Shown: positions 18,237 through 30,663 of the stretch, piece by piece
Position numbering within the stretch: the stretch's first letter is position 1
How the letters are laid out: every line of letters begins with the position of its first letter
Source of the DNA: Amia ocellicauda
Lineage: Eukaryota; Chordata; Actinopteri; Amiiformes; Amiidae
Length of the DNA stretch: 64,000 bases
Assembly: GCF_036373705.1 (NCBI RefSeq)
Contig: NW_027102661.1
Location: forward strand, 558,001 to 622,000
Direction: 5' to 3'
The notes under the pieces: generated by a model
Database searches by the model: none
What the model saw: the letters and a program-made list of their open reading frames with translations, nothing else
Told to the model about the DNA's origin: nothing
Translations under genes and position numbers: made by a program

Positions 18237-18291
18237 AAACCTTGTATAAAAACTTTGCGCATAGTGTGGGTCTGTTTGGTTATTTGACAGA

Positions 18292-19268
18292 ATGACTCGG
18301 CAAGCTCCCCAAATGCAGGAACTATACTACAACCCAGCCAAGATTGGGGGTTTGGCGGGTAAGAAGGGTTTTCAAAGAGGACTCGCTGAGGCCGGAGTGA
18401 AGGTTAATGATGTGGTTGTTTCAGAATGGTTACGGGAACAAGACGCCTATACCTTACATAAACCTCTCAGGATTAACTTTAAAAGAAACCGCGTATATGC
18501 AACTGACATAGACTCACAATGGCAAATGGATCTAGTCGATATGTCAAATTTATCAAAACATAACAATGGTCACAAATTGATGTTGATGTGTATCGATGTG
18601 TTATCAAAATATGCCTGGGCTCGCATTCTACATAAAAAAACAGGTCGGGCGGTGACAAGGGCCTTTGAGGATATATTGTCCCAGGGTCGATGTCCTAAAA
18701 AACTGCAGACTGATAAAGGAAAAGAGTTTCTCAACAGAGAATTTCAGAATCTACTGAAGAGACACAAAATACATCATTTCACCACCGGTAATGAGCTTAA
18801 GGCATTGGTAGTGGAGAGGTTTAACCGCACCATGAAGACCAAAATCTGGAGATATTTTACAGCGGTCAACACGTTCAAGTATTTTGATAAAGTTCAGGAT
18901 TTTATCGATGCTTACAACCAAGGGTATCACACCAGTATTAAAATGAAGCCTATAGATGTTGATCAAAGTAATTCTTTTAAGGTCTATAAAGAATTATACG
19001 GACCATTTATTAAGAAGGGAAAAACTACTTATAAGTTCAACATCGGTGATGTGGTTCGCGTTTCAAAGCTAAGGAGTTCTTTTGCCAAAGGTTAGCCGAG
19101 TTACAAAAAATGATTGTGGGTAAAGACAGTGTATACAGAGTTGAAAAGATATTAGCTGAAAAAACCCAGAACCGGAAAAAATACGTGTTGGTGAAATGGC
19201 TTGGATGGCCTGAAAAGTTCAATAGTTGGGTCCCGGAACAACAGGTTTGCGATATTCAATCCTTATAA
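18292..19268 (+). pseudogene. Integrase (rve-type DDE) with chromodomain, frameshifted
   Basis: Start ATG 18292, preceded by a splice-acceptor-like TTATTTGACAG. The N-terminal helical region leads to the catalytic core: first Asp in WQMDLVDM, second in LQTDKGKEF, then the Glu region with ERFNRTMK. A 115-bp deletion at about 19094 brings an early TAG (19093-19095) and puts the chromodomain (KYVLVKWLGWPEKFNSW) out of frame. In life the enzyme would insert the viral DNA, making the 6-bp duplication; the chromodomain would guide it to chromatin. Confidence 0.88.
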
Positions 19269-19272
19269 CAAC

Positions 19273-20043
19273 ATGCCCGTGGGTGTGTTGGGGGCATTAC
19301 TTTCGGTACTCAAGATGGAATCAGGAGGCTTCTACATGACTCTACCCAGTAACGCCTCTCTCGATATATACCCTAAAAATGAAATATCCAGTTACACGGT
19401 ACAATTTGGAAAATCTATAGATCTAAGGGGGTCGTGGGAAGTGGGGTTGGCGGAAATACAGTATCCTTACACTTGGGCTGTTTTACAAGATAAGGATGCC
19501 ACCTTCGCCATTTTTGATGATGTTAAAATCAATGGATATTCACGATACAAGGAGGTTATTATGACAATGTGGATAAAATATTAGATGAGATGCATAAACA
19601 GTTCTCAGAAGGCACCCCCAACATCAAGCTATATTACAACCCTATTAAAAACAGAGTGTACAAGGTGTCAAAACCAGGTGTTAGCATTCAAACCAGCGGC
19701 CAACTGGGGCGTATATTTGGGTTCTATTCTGACACAGAGAGCAGGTTCTCAGAAGTGGTGGGGCGGCTTTTACACTCTTTATGTGTATACGGATATCATA
19801 ACCCACCAGAGGGTCGGGGATAGTTATGTCCCCCTTTTGAGAAATGTACTTATTAAAGGTAAAAGCAATGACATGGTCACATTTACTTATGACAAACCAC
19901 ACTACGTACCAGTCTCAAAGACCCAATTTGACAACATCACGATCGAAGTAAAATCGGATCAGAATATCAACGTACCCTTCCGCTTCGGTAAAGTTAATGT
20001 CAAACTACATTTTCGACCCCTGAAACAGTGTGTACATTATTAA
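19273..20043 (+). pseudogene. Penton-type minor capsid protein, frameshifted twice
   Basis: Same two shifts as copy 1 (4-bp loss near 19527 and the shared shift near 19757). It differs from copy 1 by single changes, including Ile to Val near 19678. Confidence 0.85.
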
Positions 20044-20044
20044 A

Positions 20045-20532
20045 ATGGCTACCTCGAGGGGTTATGTAGATCCTAGCGCCTATGTGGATTATTACAAGAT
20101 GCAAGATGGAACGGCTTGCCCGGTTTTGTAGGAGCCCCCACAATGTATGGCGCCGGTCTAGGAGGACTCTTTCGTGGTCTCTTTAGAATGGCCGTACCCC
20201 TGCTTAAGAGAGGCTTTGCTATAGCCAGACCCCACTTGAAATCAGCGGCTAAAAATATTGTTAGTGACGTGTTCACCAATGTTATGAACCGGGCAGCTAG
20301 CCATGAGCATCAGGAGGGTTCGGGTCTCATGGTAATGGCGAGGAGGGGGGGTAAAAGAAGAAACAGCATGTGTCCACCAGGGCGACGAAGATCCGTGGCT
20401 AACAAAAAACGAAGAATCTCTCATTCTCCAACATATCGTGGAAACACTCGGAGAAGGAAGCAGCACAAGAAAAAACCTGCAAAAAGAAAGTCTAAAAGAA
20501 AGAAAAATAGAGCCTCAGGATACATCTTTTAA
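20045..20532 (+). pseudogene. Basic virion core/membrane-active protein, frameshifted
   Basis: Same early frameshift as copy 1, giving a stop after 28 codons. The downstream Gly-rich helix and Lys/Arg tail are otherwise intact and identical. Confidence 0.7.
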
Positions 20533-20534
20533 AC

Positions 20535-21842
20535 ATGTCTTTTGTCCACAGTCTATCGGAAGAATGCGTCAAATCAGAACTGGATCTGTTTACAGTTCCA
20601 TACACTCAAACGAGTATAGATAAGATCATATATGTAGAGATTCCCCCTCTTTCTGCAATTTCAGACACGGCCCCTCTGGAGTTTTTTATGGCTGGCAATG
20701 GCGAGGATTATATTGATTTGAATAACACATTTATTTTAATGAACTGTAAAGTGACTGATGAGGATGGCGATGCAATCGAGAAGACGACCAACGCTGGGGT
20801 CATCAATTACCCGGTGGCCACCATGTTTTCACAGGTGGATGTGACCCTGGGAGATCGGCTCATTAGTCAAAGCAGCAATACTTACCCCTATAGAGCCATG
20901 ATGGAGTGTATCCTTAATTATAGTGAGGAGACCCTGAGCAAACAGTTCAGCCCCGGCCTTTTCTTCAAAGACATCCCGGAAGCTATGGACGACAAGGATC
21001 CAGAGGGACTCAATAAGGGTTTGCAAAAAAGAACGGCCTCTTCAACAGAAGGGAGGACCTTTGAGCTAATGGGGCATATCCATGCAGACATATTTTTCCA
21101 AGAAAAACTCATGCTCAACGGGGTAGACATTAAAATTAAAATGATCCGTAGTAAAAGTGCTTTTTGTCTGATGACCCCTGATACTGAAAAATATAAACTG
21201 ACCATATTATCGGCCTCGCTGTTTGTGAAAAAAGTGTCCGTCTCCCCGGCGGTTAAACTAGGACACGCGCAGGCGTTAATGACGGCAAACGCCAAGTACC
21301 CGATCGAAAGAGTCTATATGAAAGTCCACAGTATCCCCGCAGGGACACGGGTGATGAACCAGGAAAATCTGTTTCTAGGACAGCTCCCAAAACAGGTTAT
21401 TATAGGTCTCGAAGATAATGATGCATTTACCGGGGTTTACAACAAGAACCCCTTTAACTTTAAACATTATAACGCGGAATTTATAGCGTTGTACGTCGAT
21501 GGTGTGCAGGTTCCATCCAGACCTTTTCAACCTGACTTTGAAAACGGCAATGCGGTTCGTGAATATGACAGTCTAGTACTGGCTACGGGTCACCATCTCA
21601 AGGATCAAACTCTGCTGATCGATCGCCGGGAATACTGCAGCGGTTACACCCTGTACGGTTTCAACCTGACCCCTGACGAAGAGTGTGGACAACATTTTTC
21701 ACTGATGAAGACGGGCAATATGCGTTTGGAGATGCGTTTCAAGCAGCCTCTACCACGCACTGTAAATATGGTCGTGTATGCTGTGTTTGACAACATTATT
21801 GAGGTGAATCAGAGGAGAAACGTTCTGTATGATTATTATTAA
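20535..21842 (+). CDS. Major capsid protein (hexon-type double jelly roll)
   Basis: 435 aa, unbroken. It differs from copy 1 by Arg to His in the segment before LKDQTLL. Full length and both family end motifs are present. Confidence 0.92.
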   Translation: MSFVHSLSEECVKSELDLFTVPYTQTSIDKIIYVEIPPLSAISDTAPLEFFMAGNGEDYIDLNNTFILMNCKVTDEDGDAIEKTTNAGVINYPVATMFSQVDVTLGDRLISQSSNTYPYRAMMECILNYSEETLSKQFSPGLFFKDIPEAMDDKDPEGLNKGLQKRTASSTEGRTFELMGHIHADIFFQEKLMLNGVDIKIKMIRSKSAFCLMTPDTEKYKLTILSASLFVKKVSVSPAVKLGHAQALMTANAKYPIERVYMKVHSIPAGTRVMNQENLFLGQLPKQVIIGLEDNDAFTGVYNKNPFNFKHYNAEFIALYVDGVQVPSRPFQPDFENGNAVREYDSLVLATGHHLKDQTLLIDRREYCSGYTLYGFNLTPDEECGQHFSLMKTGNMRLEMRFKQPLPRTVNMVVYAVFDNIIEVNQRRNVLYDYY

Positions 21843-21843
21843 A

Positions 21844-22401
21844 ATGAACACCAGAGAGCTCAACCACATCATGAATGCCCTGGCCGGCTCACGGAAACTG
21901 TTTCAAGGAGTCTACGCCTGCGATCAGCTGCCTAAATTTAAGATCAAGAATTTACCTGCAATGTACATAATCAACACACACCCTAAAAATATGCCCGGAG
22001 AACATTGGCTGGCTATTTATCTAAGGGAGGACCACCGTGGTGAATTTTTTGATTCCTATGCAAACCCCCCGGATTTCAGACCTTTCCCTCGGAAGATAAA
22101 TAACTTTCTGCTCAACAACTGTCAAGAAACCATTTACAGCGGTCGTCAAGTACAAAGTCTTCAGACCTTCACTTGTGGTCAACACTGTGTGTTTTTCTTA
22201 TATCATAGATCTAAAGGAAGGTCATACCCCGATATTATGGCCTTGTACAGTGAGGATTTAGGCCAAAATGATAAAAAAGTGGCAGAGTTTGTCAGGACAC
22301 TGTGGACCCCCCCTTATAACACAATGACTTACGACCCTAGCCAGCCATGTATACAGATGGGGTGTTCTTGTGAGGATTTTAAAAGATGTCATGCGTGTTA
22401 A
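21844..22401 (+). CDS. Adenain-like cysteine protease, catalytic residues intact
   Basis: 185 aa. Keeps the full predicted site: His in GEHWLAIYL, Asp in FFDSY, Gln in VQSLQ and Cys in TCGQHC. It is the only copy in the window with both an undamaged frame and the complete site. It starts one base after the hexon stop, as in the other copies, so the late genes are probably read from one message. Confidence 0.9.
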   Translation: MNTRELNHIMNALAGSRKLFQGVYACDQLPKFKIKNLPAMYIINTHPKNMPGEHWLAIYLREDHRGEFFDSYANPPDFRPFPRKINNFLLNNCQETIYSGRQVQSLQTFTCGQHCVFFLYHRSKGRSYPDIMALYSEDLGQNDKKVAEFVRTLWTPPYNTMTYDPSQPCIQMGCSCEDFKRCHAC

Positions 22402-22577
22402 GGTGAAAAAATAATGAAAACAGCCTTTGAATCATTAGTTTTGTTTTTATTCAACACAATTCTTATACAAAGCAGGGGTTATGGTATAAATAAATGTACA
22501 ACATTTGAAAAAAAAAAAAAAAAAAAAAATTGTTTATCGGGTCATTATTTACAGGGGAGACAAATAAAAACATGATA

Positions 22578-23321
22578 TTAATAAGCTTCCCAACGATGGA
22601 TAGATCCTGAGGATGGTCGCTCAGCACGGTCAGAGTAATGAGATATCGGAGTCAGATCAGGCTCCACCTCTTTACACAGACGGATTTTTTGTAGCGTTTC
22701 CTGGTTAGGAACTGTTGATTGGGGCATGTTCAGACAGGCCATCGCCTGTAGGTAAGCATTCCAGCCTACAGGTCGGCGACTATCGGGTACCTTATTAGTG
22801 CTAGTGACACTCTTCAACAAATCAAACATGTGTGAACCTTTGATCAGTTGTCCTTTAAAAACAAATTCACCCTGTTCATTCCAAGCAGTTACCCGCGGTT
22901 TCTGAACCATTTTGTGCAGGATATATTGTGCATGTCTTTTGCTTCTGGCCGGCATGTTTCTCAAAACATCCGTTACAACATCTCCCTCTGAACTCTCAAC
23001 AGGTTCGGTCACCGCAACATCTTTATCAACCGTACCCCCCGCATCAGCCCCAGAACCATTTTCTTGACAGGCCATGGTTTAAGTTAAAATGTATTGATCT
23101 TTTTCACCCTGTCTAACCAGACGGAGGTAGCGCTGTAACGTGTTGGTATACAACTGGGCTTTGGAATACTGATTTAAATCGGCCCTGGCCTGTATAGCTT
23201 TCATTTCAGAGTCCAAGTTGTTTTCGGCCGTTTGTCTAATGGGCTCTGGCCCGACAACATTTTTTCTCAGTTTCTCAAGCTGCTCCTGAGGGATCAAAAA
23301 CATTTTCTGAGCATATTCCAT
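22578..23321 (-). pseudogene. Gene D: Maverick-type conserved protein, split by a stop codon
   Basis: Same TAA as copy 1, separating 23321-23079 from 23075-22578. The two halves are in one frame. Confidence 0.7.
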
Positions 23322-23323
23322 TA

Positions 23324-23659
23324 TTAACCCACTCTGGAAGCTAGAAGACTGGTTAGGAAAGGCACGGCTATGCTCAACAGCGGTCCTATAAAACCCCCGG
23401 TTTGATTAATCTTCTTTCTTTTTCTTTTAATAGAATACTTCTTATTAGCGATGATCTTGATAACCGCTTTTTGTTTTTTGAGTTTAGAATGTTGAGAAGG
23501 GGTTAGGGGTATATTACCGCGTAAGATGTTAAAAGCTATTTCACACAGGGTCTCGATCAAATCCGAGGGGGCCCCTGCCAGCACAGCTTTCCTATGGCGC
23601 GGGCTCCCCTCAAATAACATTTGCAAAAGTGGCAGATTTCTTTTAATCCGAACAGACAT
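23324..23659 (-). CDS. Gene E: small basic Polinton protein
   Basis: 111 aa, identical to copy 1: basic N-terminus, NIPLTPSQ motif, Lys/Arg run, hydrophobic C-terminus. Confidence 0.75.
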   Translation of the reverse strand: MSVRIKRNLPLLQMLFEGSPRHRKAVLAGAPSDLIETLCEIAFNILRGNIPLTPSQHSKLKKQKAVIKIIANKKYSIKRKRKKINQTGGFIGPLLSIAVPFLTSLLASRVG

Positions 23660-23665
23660 TCTTAT

Positions 23666-24337
23666 TTATTTCCTTTTCTTTAGCACATACACTGCCGGCC
23701 AATCGGGCGGGCACAAACCTGTTCTGAGGCGAAAGTCTTCTGGGGTTTGTGCTTTTAAGTCCGCAATCAAGTACCCGTAGGGTTTTTTGGTGGCATCTTT
23801 AAATGCCTCCAAAAAGAACTTGGTCTGGTTAGGGTATATTTGACGAGCCAAGACGGTGACCTGTAGTTTATCTCTGGGGTTTTTAAAAAGAATTATATAA
23901 TTGGCATTTAAATTAATAGTGTGGCTTTTTTTACCTTGAAAAAATAGATTTTGAACTAAATAAATAATACTTAAATTCCTATGATGAGTGTACTTTGTGA
24001 AAGCTTTTTCCACTTCACTGTTGTCACCGGCCTGCTCCATCAGGTCATCAAGGATCACTAGATTAGTTTGACCGGGCGGGAACAAGTCATCGTCACACAA
24101 CGAGGCGGGGAGACCTTGCACAAATTTCAGATTATTTTTTTTCGAAGCCAAATCATCGTAGAGAGGTTGCCAGCAAGAGTAACACCACACTATGTTGTCA
24201 AGAGCTTGGGACACGGTTGCGTCCACATCTTCTATGATGTTCTTTATAAGATAGCTCTTCCCCGAATTGGAGGGACCGGCTATAATACAGGAGAAAGGGT
24301 GTTGAAGTCTGTTATCAAAACCACCGCTAATATCCAT
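23666..24337 (-). CDS. Genome packaging ATPase (FtsK/HerA type)
   Basis: 223 aa, with Walker A GPSNSGKSYL and Walker B ILDDLM, matching copy 1. Overlaps the polymerase end by 11 bases. Confidence 0.93.
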   Translation of the reverse strand: MDISGGFDNRLQHPFSCIIAGPSNSGKSYLIKNIIEDVDATVSQALDNIVWCYSCWQPLYDDLASKKNNLKFVQGLPASLCDDDLFPPGQTNLVILDDLMEQAGDNSEVEKAFTKYTHHRNLSIIYLVQNLFFQGKKSHTINLNANYIILFKNPRDKLQVTVLARQIYPNQTKFFLEAFKDATKKPYGYLIADLKAQTPEDFRLRTGLCPPDWPAVYVLKKRK

Positions 24338-27300
24338 AAGGCAGAGTGGTATAATCAGTCTTCAACACTCTTTTATTGTACACCACCCTGAATCGTTTGT
24401 TTAGTGATCTATTTTCCAACGTGTACCCCTTTTTATTGCGATAGATCTGATTTCCGGCTGTAATAATCTCACGAGGAGGCGCGTCTTTCTCGGTTACAAA
24501 ACTTTCTACCAGGGTCGTCAGAGACTTGATGTTAATGAGCTTGTTGTTACAATGGTTCAGAGTGAAACCCTTAACTTTCATACAGGTCTTACCCGCAGCC
24601 GTTCTGTATGCGTAAGTCTTAGGACCCCCTGAAACAAACTCCACTATGTGGTCCTGAGGATCTAGTTCGCTCGTTAACTCCCCAAGGTAGTCCCCGAGGG
24701 GAGGGACCCAATCCCCTGGCCTGGTGACAAAGATTACAGAGTCAGTATCATGATAGAGCGTGCGTTCCTGCAACTGATCCATTAAGTTGTACAGTTCAAG
24801 CCGGGCGTAAGCCGTGGTAAAAAACGCTATGAAAACATTAACGTTCCCCTGTTTGGTGGGGAAATCTTTAGGGGCCCTCCACTGGACCTGTGCCACGTGG
24901 TCATTTAAGAATTGAAAGTGTGATACTGCATGTTGTTTGGAAAACATAAATTCTATAAACTGTTCAGGGGTTTTAATCAAGGTTGTGTTTAGACGGTAAT
25001 TTCTTTCCCCAAACTTACCCCACAGACTGTTTAAAATCAGTTTGGACATTTGTCTCTTGGCGGGGTTGACAGTTATGTTCCCCGGCTCTAGACGGATCCC
25101 TTCCTTTTCAAAATATTGCTGAACGTATCGCTCTTTGGCCGCGGAGTCAACACACCATGAGGGATAGCCCGATGCCTCCTGTTTCCCTTTCAGATGGGTC
25201 ATAATGTAATCAGCAAAAAGAGTATCAGATTTTTCAGAAAAATGCCAAACCTCATTCACCTTACCGACTCTGTAACCTTTCTCCACCGCCTTGTCAAGCT
25301 CAATGCTACACCAGACACCCGTCAGCGCTCTCTCTTCATCACTGTGCAGACAAGAGGTAGTTTGATTTTCAGTTTCCACACACGTTCTACACAGAGGGAA
25401 CATCAATTTTCCCGAACACCTGTAAGGCAACACGGGTAAGAACAGCTCGCGAGGAGGGTACATGGTGACTTTGATCAAACCAAAGTAATGTCCGATTTCG
25501 AGAAAGTCACGATAAACAATGGTTGGACGCCCCACCGGGTACATTTTGGTCTTGTTGACATAAGGGTACAGACTGGTGAAATCATAGTAATCTACTCTCT
25601 CACCCTCCTTTACCTCATAATGTAAACAGAGGGCGTTGGTACGACCCCCAAATAACGCATCCCGGGGCTCTAGACGTTCAGGAAAGTCCAAGGTTTCCAT
25701 AAACCGTTGTACCCCCGCTTCCTGTTCCTTCAGGGTCGTCCACTCGTGTTTCCAAATCACCAGCACGTTCAAACCATAGGTGTTTTTTAAAGTTTCAATT
25801 CGTTCCTGGAAATCATAGTACATATCACCGCAGAGTTTTTGTGTTACGGGGTTAAAGGTGTTTGGGTCGAAGCACTGAGGACAGCCATGGTAAATACAAC
25901 CTGCAAACTCATAAGCGGTATGCCGCCCGGACACGTCGCTAAAACCGTCTAAGTCATAAGGCCCCATTTTGACTTCCCCTTGATTTAAAGCATGTCTGAT
26001 GAAGATGTTATCCCGGGCACTCAGGTATTCCAGCCACTGTATGGAGACAGTCGAAAAGTTCTTTTGTCTAGCACGATAGTTGTCAGAAGTGGTGACCGCT
26101 ATAGTGTTTTTCTGCAAGAAATTGGACCGATACATTTTCATGCAGAGAGACGCTATGGTCACACTTTGCAAAGGGTCGAGACCTGATGTGTTGATAACCT
26201 CGGCGCGGAAACGCACACAGGCTTCTTTAAGGATCACCACATCATTTTTACAATAAGCGGCCATCTCTTCTCGGAAATCAAAAACACCTCCCTTAACCGT
26301 ATTGTACCATTTAAAGAATTCCTCCCTCTCATGAGACATCATAGTATCAACCCCATAATAAGAGGCGGGCGGGTAGGACCCTCGATAATTTTGAGTGTCC
26401 TTAGTATTAAAAAAATGGCAGAACCAACCTTTCTTCTGAGCCTCAAAACCCAGAGCCTTAGGCAAAGCGCTCAATTTCATGGGGAGGAAATTTAACGAGT
26501 CTATGTAACGTTAGTTGAAAGCTTCGTCGGTGAAACACATGATCTTGCTACCCTGAGCTATTATTTTTGGGGTCACCCCATTTTCCACCAGATACTTCAT
26601 CAAAATGTAAGAATCATAACCCTTAGCATTGTGGGCAATAAATGTGTAATTGAGGTATTTTGGACCGCGATACCGCGTAAAGAAATCCCTGACACAACTC
26701 TCACCGCTAGCTGACCACTCACGATCCAACATGTCAATACAGTGTATATAATTAGCAACGTGGACCCCGTTTTCTTGCCGGCATTCAAAAGCAAAAAAGA
26801 CATACCGGTTGTGCGGCGGCTCCTTTTTAACCGGCTGAATAAAGCACTGGTGTTCGGACCCCGGGGTTAAATCAGCATTACAGATCCTGCATCTCGGCTC
26901 CAGACATTTGTGTGGTTTAACCTCATGAAAACGGTACTGGAGGCAACACTGCGGGCAATATTTAGTTTGATCACAATAACTCCGTTTTTTAACCCCCTCA
27001 GCAGCGGCCCTCTGTACCTTATGCTCGGAAAAACAGAACGCTGAGAGACAAATCCTTAAGCAATCTTTACATCGGATGGTAGGGGCCAAACCCTTACGAC
27101 ATTGCGGATTGAAACAGACGTTACAGTAACCGTCACAGCGGTGCTTAAGCTTATCATTGAAGGCCTTATAACACCAATGACAAACATACGAACAACCCAA
27201 AAAAGCCGTCAAACTCTTTATTCCAAAGTAATGACTATCACTTAGGAAGAGAAACAGTGTCTGTGTAAGGGTTTCAGGATGTATCTGAAATTTCACAAAT

Positions 27301-28459
27301 ACTTCCTTTACCTCACAACGGTACCACACAACAATTTTTAAAGACAACAACTCCTCAAACTTGGTGATGTCTGAAAAGGCAACCATCTGTTGAGAGTTTA
27401 AGCCGGCCCTCTGATGAAGCATTAAAGCCTCTTGCAGAGCTTGGGGTTCAGGCATGTCGGGGGTGAGTAGTTTTATTAAACTGTAAGCAAAACAGAGCTT
27501 ATTGTCCCCACTGGAACTCACCACTAATTGCCTGAGCTTGGTCCTAATTATGTCGTTCTTCAAGCATTTCGACAGTCTTCTAAGCGCCCCACCCTCAGGG
27601 TTACGAACCACATTCATTACCAGAGACAGACTTTCATCAGCTATGATGGCTGCGTTACTTTGCAATAACGCTTCGATTTTAGCCAGACGTCTAAATTATC
27701 TCCACTCAGCATTACAGATAGGTTGCTAAACAAATCATCCCCTCTGAGTTCTAACTGTACAACATCTCGAGGTCTGACCCTTTCAGCAACCTGTTCAAGC
27801 ATTTTCTGCAAGGCCTCGTGTATGTTGACAAATATTTCTGCATAATTGTCACAATTTAAAAGTTCTGCAAAATTAAAACGCTGAATCATTTCAAAATTGT
27901 TATAGGCCGGTCTATCTATAATCACGGGATCACTGGTACTCTTGGACACATCATCATTTTGAACAAAGCCTTCACCCCCTACATTCTCACAGAGCATGTC
28001 CTCCACAGCCTTATCAGTCTCAGAACCCTCCACATTCCGAACACCCCCACTGCTGACATCTACAAAACCCCCTTTTTGAGGAGGCTCATTTAAAGCCTGT
28101 AAAAGTCCTTCAAAGATATCCAACCGGTTAATGTCAAGACCCTCCTCTATAGTGATGGCTGCTTCTGCCGCCATCCTGTGTTCTAATTGTCTCAAATCAT
28201 TTATAATAGGGGCAGAATTTGGTCGGGGTAGCTCCTCCAAAGCCTCCACCATTTCAAACAAATCGGGGTGAACTAGGGGGTGAACCTCTATAAGCGCTAC
28301 CGGTGGGAGGTGGTTATTTAGATCATTGACCATCTGTAACAGGTCGGGGTTCACCGGTAAGTCTGTTAATTCACATTCTATCAGTGGTAATTGGGGGTTA
28401 TTTAAATCATTTATCATTTGTAATAGTTCCAGGTTCATTGGGACATCAGAGGAGTTCAC
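24327..28459 (-). pseudogene. Protein-primed family B DNA polymerase, in three pieces
   Basis: Pieces 28459-27641, 27665-26511 and 26480-24327, broken by the same frameshift and the same in-frame TAA (26511-26513) as copy 1. The Exo I site also reads FFAFE. Upstream of the N-terminal piece a TAC-to-TAA difference closes the open frame seen in copy 1. Confidence 0.93.
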
Positions 28460-28621
28460 AACAGGGCCGGGGATGTTCTCTCGGGAAGGTCTTTTTGGGG
28501 CCCTAGCTTGTTCATAATCCTTTAGTTTGTGAGTTCTTTTACCAAGTCAGGACATTTTTTAATTTATTTTTTATTTTTCCAACAACCCACAATAGTAAGG
28601 CGTTTTGTGTCTATTAAAACA

Positions 28622-30663
28622 TTAAATACGGTACAATTCGTTAGTAAGGGTATTAATAAGGGTGTTTTGGCTCTCTATCACCAGGTTTTGCCCCACTAAC
28701 ACAAGTCTTTGATTTTGTAACAAAGTATGTAGCAACTCATGCCGACCTTCAGGAAGTAGCTCCGGGGGCTGGTGGCCTGGCTCAGCTTCAAAGGATGGTC
28801 GCTCCGGTAAATCTCGGTCGAAGGAGGCAGGGAGCGAGCGTATACTCATGGACGGAGACCAAGAAGGCCTTTGCGGTGACACCCTGGCCAAGCGCGGGGT
28901 ACTGTTCCGCGTTTCTGTAGCCAAGAAATGGGTCTGGGGGAACGATGTTGAAACCAGGCCGTCGTTGGGTGGTGTGTCAGCCCTGACTGACGGCGACCCA
29001 TGAGGTTGTTGGATGCCTGTATTTGTTCCGCCCGACAATGCGGCGGGCTGAATCTGGGGTGTTGAATTACCCCCAGAAGGCTGTGGCCTGAGTAGATGTT
29101 GGGGGGTCTCCAAGACCACCGTGGGGGATCCTCTCGGTGATCTCACCGGGGAAGATGTTTGATCCCACTTAGACGGGGTAATTGTTCTCAATAGCTCATC
29201 CACAGAATGACTATCCCAAGAGTCTTGGGAAGAATAAAAATATACATTACATTTACATCTTTAAACGGCGACAGAAATCAAACTTAAAACAACATGTCCA
29301 GGACATTCAAAACCTTTAGCTTTTTTAGACCTTTGAAAATAGCCTTAGACATTCACTACAACGCAATATTATTTACAGACAATATATTTATTAGGACTTG
29401 ATAATAAATGTAAAACAGAGAAGCCGCTGTAAATAAACTGTTTCTTAAATGTTTCTTTAAAAACTGTAATATTGTTAATAAAACACACACACACACAACA
29501 ACATTTCATTTTTAAACGAACCTTCCAAGTGTAAACGATTCCTGATCCCGGGACTTCCTGTTTCACAAACGTTTTCACGATCTGTTTAAATATTAAATAC
29601 AATGAACACCTTCAAGCCTTTTCCTACAACCACTTTAAAACAGAAGTATAATAGCGGGAGATAAGCCAAACAACTTACTAAACCCTTTCGGACGGCTTTA
29701 CTTCCTAACCAGACGGTACGGCAATCGGTCATTTCTAAACACGTTCCCCAGAAACAAGCCTAGACCTGTCCGGACTTCTAAAGATCTTTCCCAGAACCCC
29801 CCGCCCTACAGGAAACGGTCACCCATCGCTTAAATATTAGCCCTCAACGGGCAAACAAAGCCCTTTTAAAAACATTAAAGTTTGAAAGATCTTACTTACC
29901 TCCACAGAATAATCGTTTCTTATTTTTTTCGGCTGGTTTAGCTTTTTGCACCGCTGTGAAGGTAAGAGACATGTTTAACCTTTAACCACACCGCTTTATA
30001 AAAAGCTTTAACCTCTTACAGGCTGCAGACATATACTCACAGCTATCAGATACCGGGGCTGACGGCCTTTCAGATTCTTGAAAGGTTACGGTTCTCGAAG
30101 GTAAAACGAAACAAGCCCTCGATGTGGAAGGCCTTTCGTTGTCTCGAACCACGTTTCTTAATACTGTTAGACAGGATAATTTTTTAAAATTAACAAAACT
30201 GGACTCAAACATCTTACAGAAACGTTATACAAACAAACAGGGATTTAGTTCTTACCCGGTCGGCAGACAGTCTGTCTAGGGACAACCACTTCTCTTGGTC
30301 GATCCTCGGAGACATTAATCACAGGCCTTTCGATAGTTTCTGTGTAATTAAAGAGACCGGCATTAATATATATTAAAACGTTTTCATAACTCTAATGAGC
30401 CGCTTCAAAACCACACACACCCATACATAAGAACCCATGAGCGCAAACACAAAAATCTTACCGTCGTTGTTCCAGATGATCTCCTCAGCGTTGGGAATTA
30501 ACTCCTGTTGACTGGCTGAAAAATAATTTTACAGAACTTAAAACAGATGTTATAGCCTTATTTACAATACATGCACACAACACGCTCTGAGTCAATGAAA
30601 ATAATCTGAAGACTTGCCTAAAAACTCATTTAAATCGAAGTCGCTGATGTTGTTTCCGGACAT
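28622..30663 (-). CDS. Gene F: six-exon spliced gene, unknown function
   Basis: Exons in transcript order: 30663-30618, 30515-30462, 30339-30256, 30163-30041, 29953-29900, 29223-28622. All splice sites and phases match copy 1. I saw only one exonic difference (A to G at 30332). No stop or indel interrupts it. Confidence 0.7.

Noticed and set aside
18292-19268. Integrase plus chromodomain as part of a Ty3/Gypsy retrotransposon
   Set aside because: No reverse transcriptase, RNase H or LTR is present. The flanking genes are capsid, protease, ATPase and PolB, in Polinton order.
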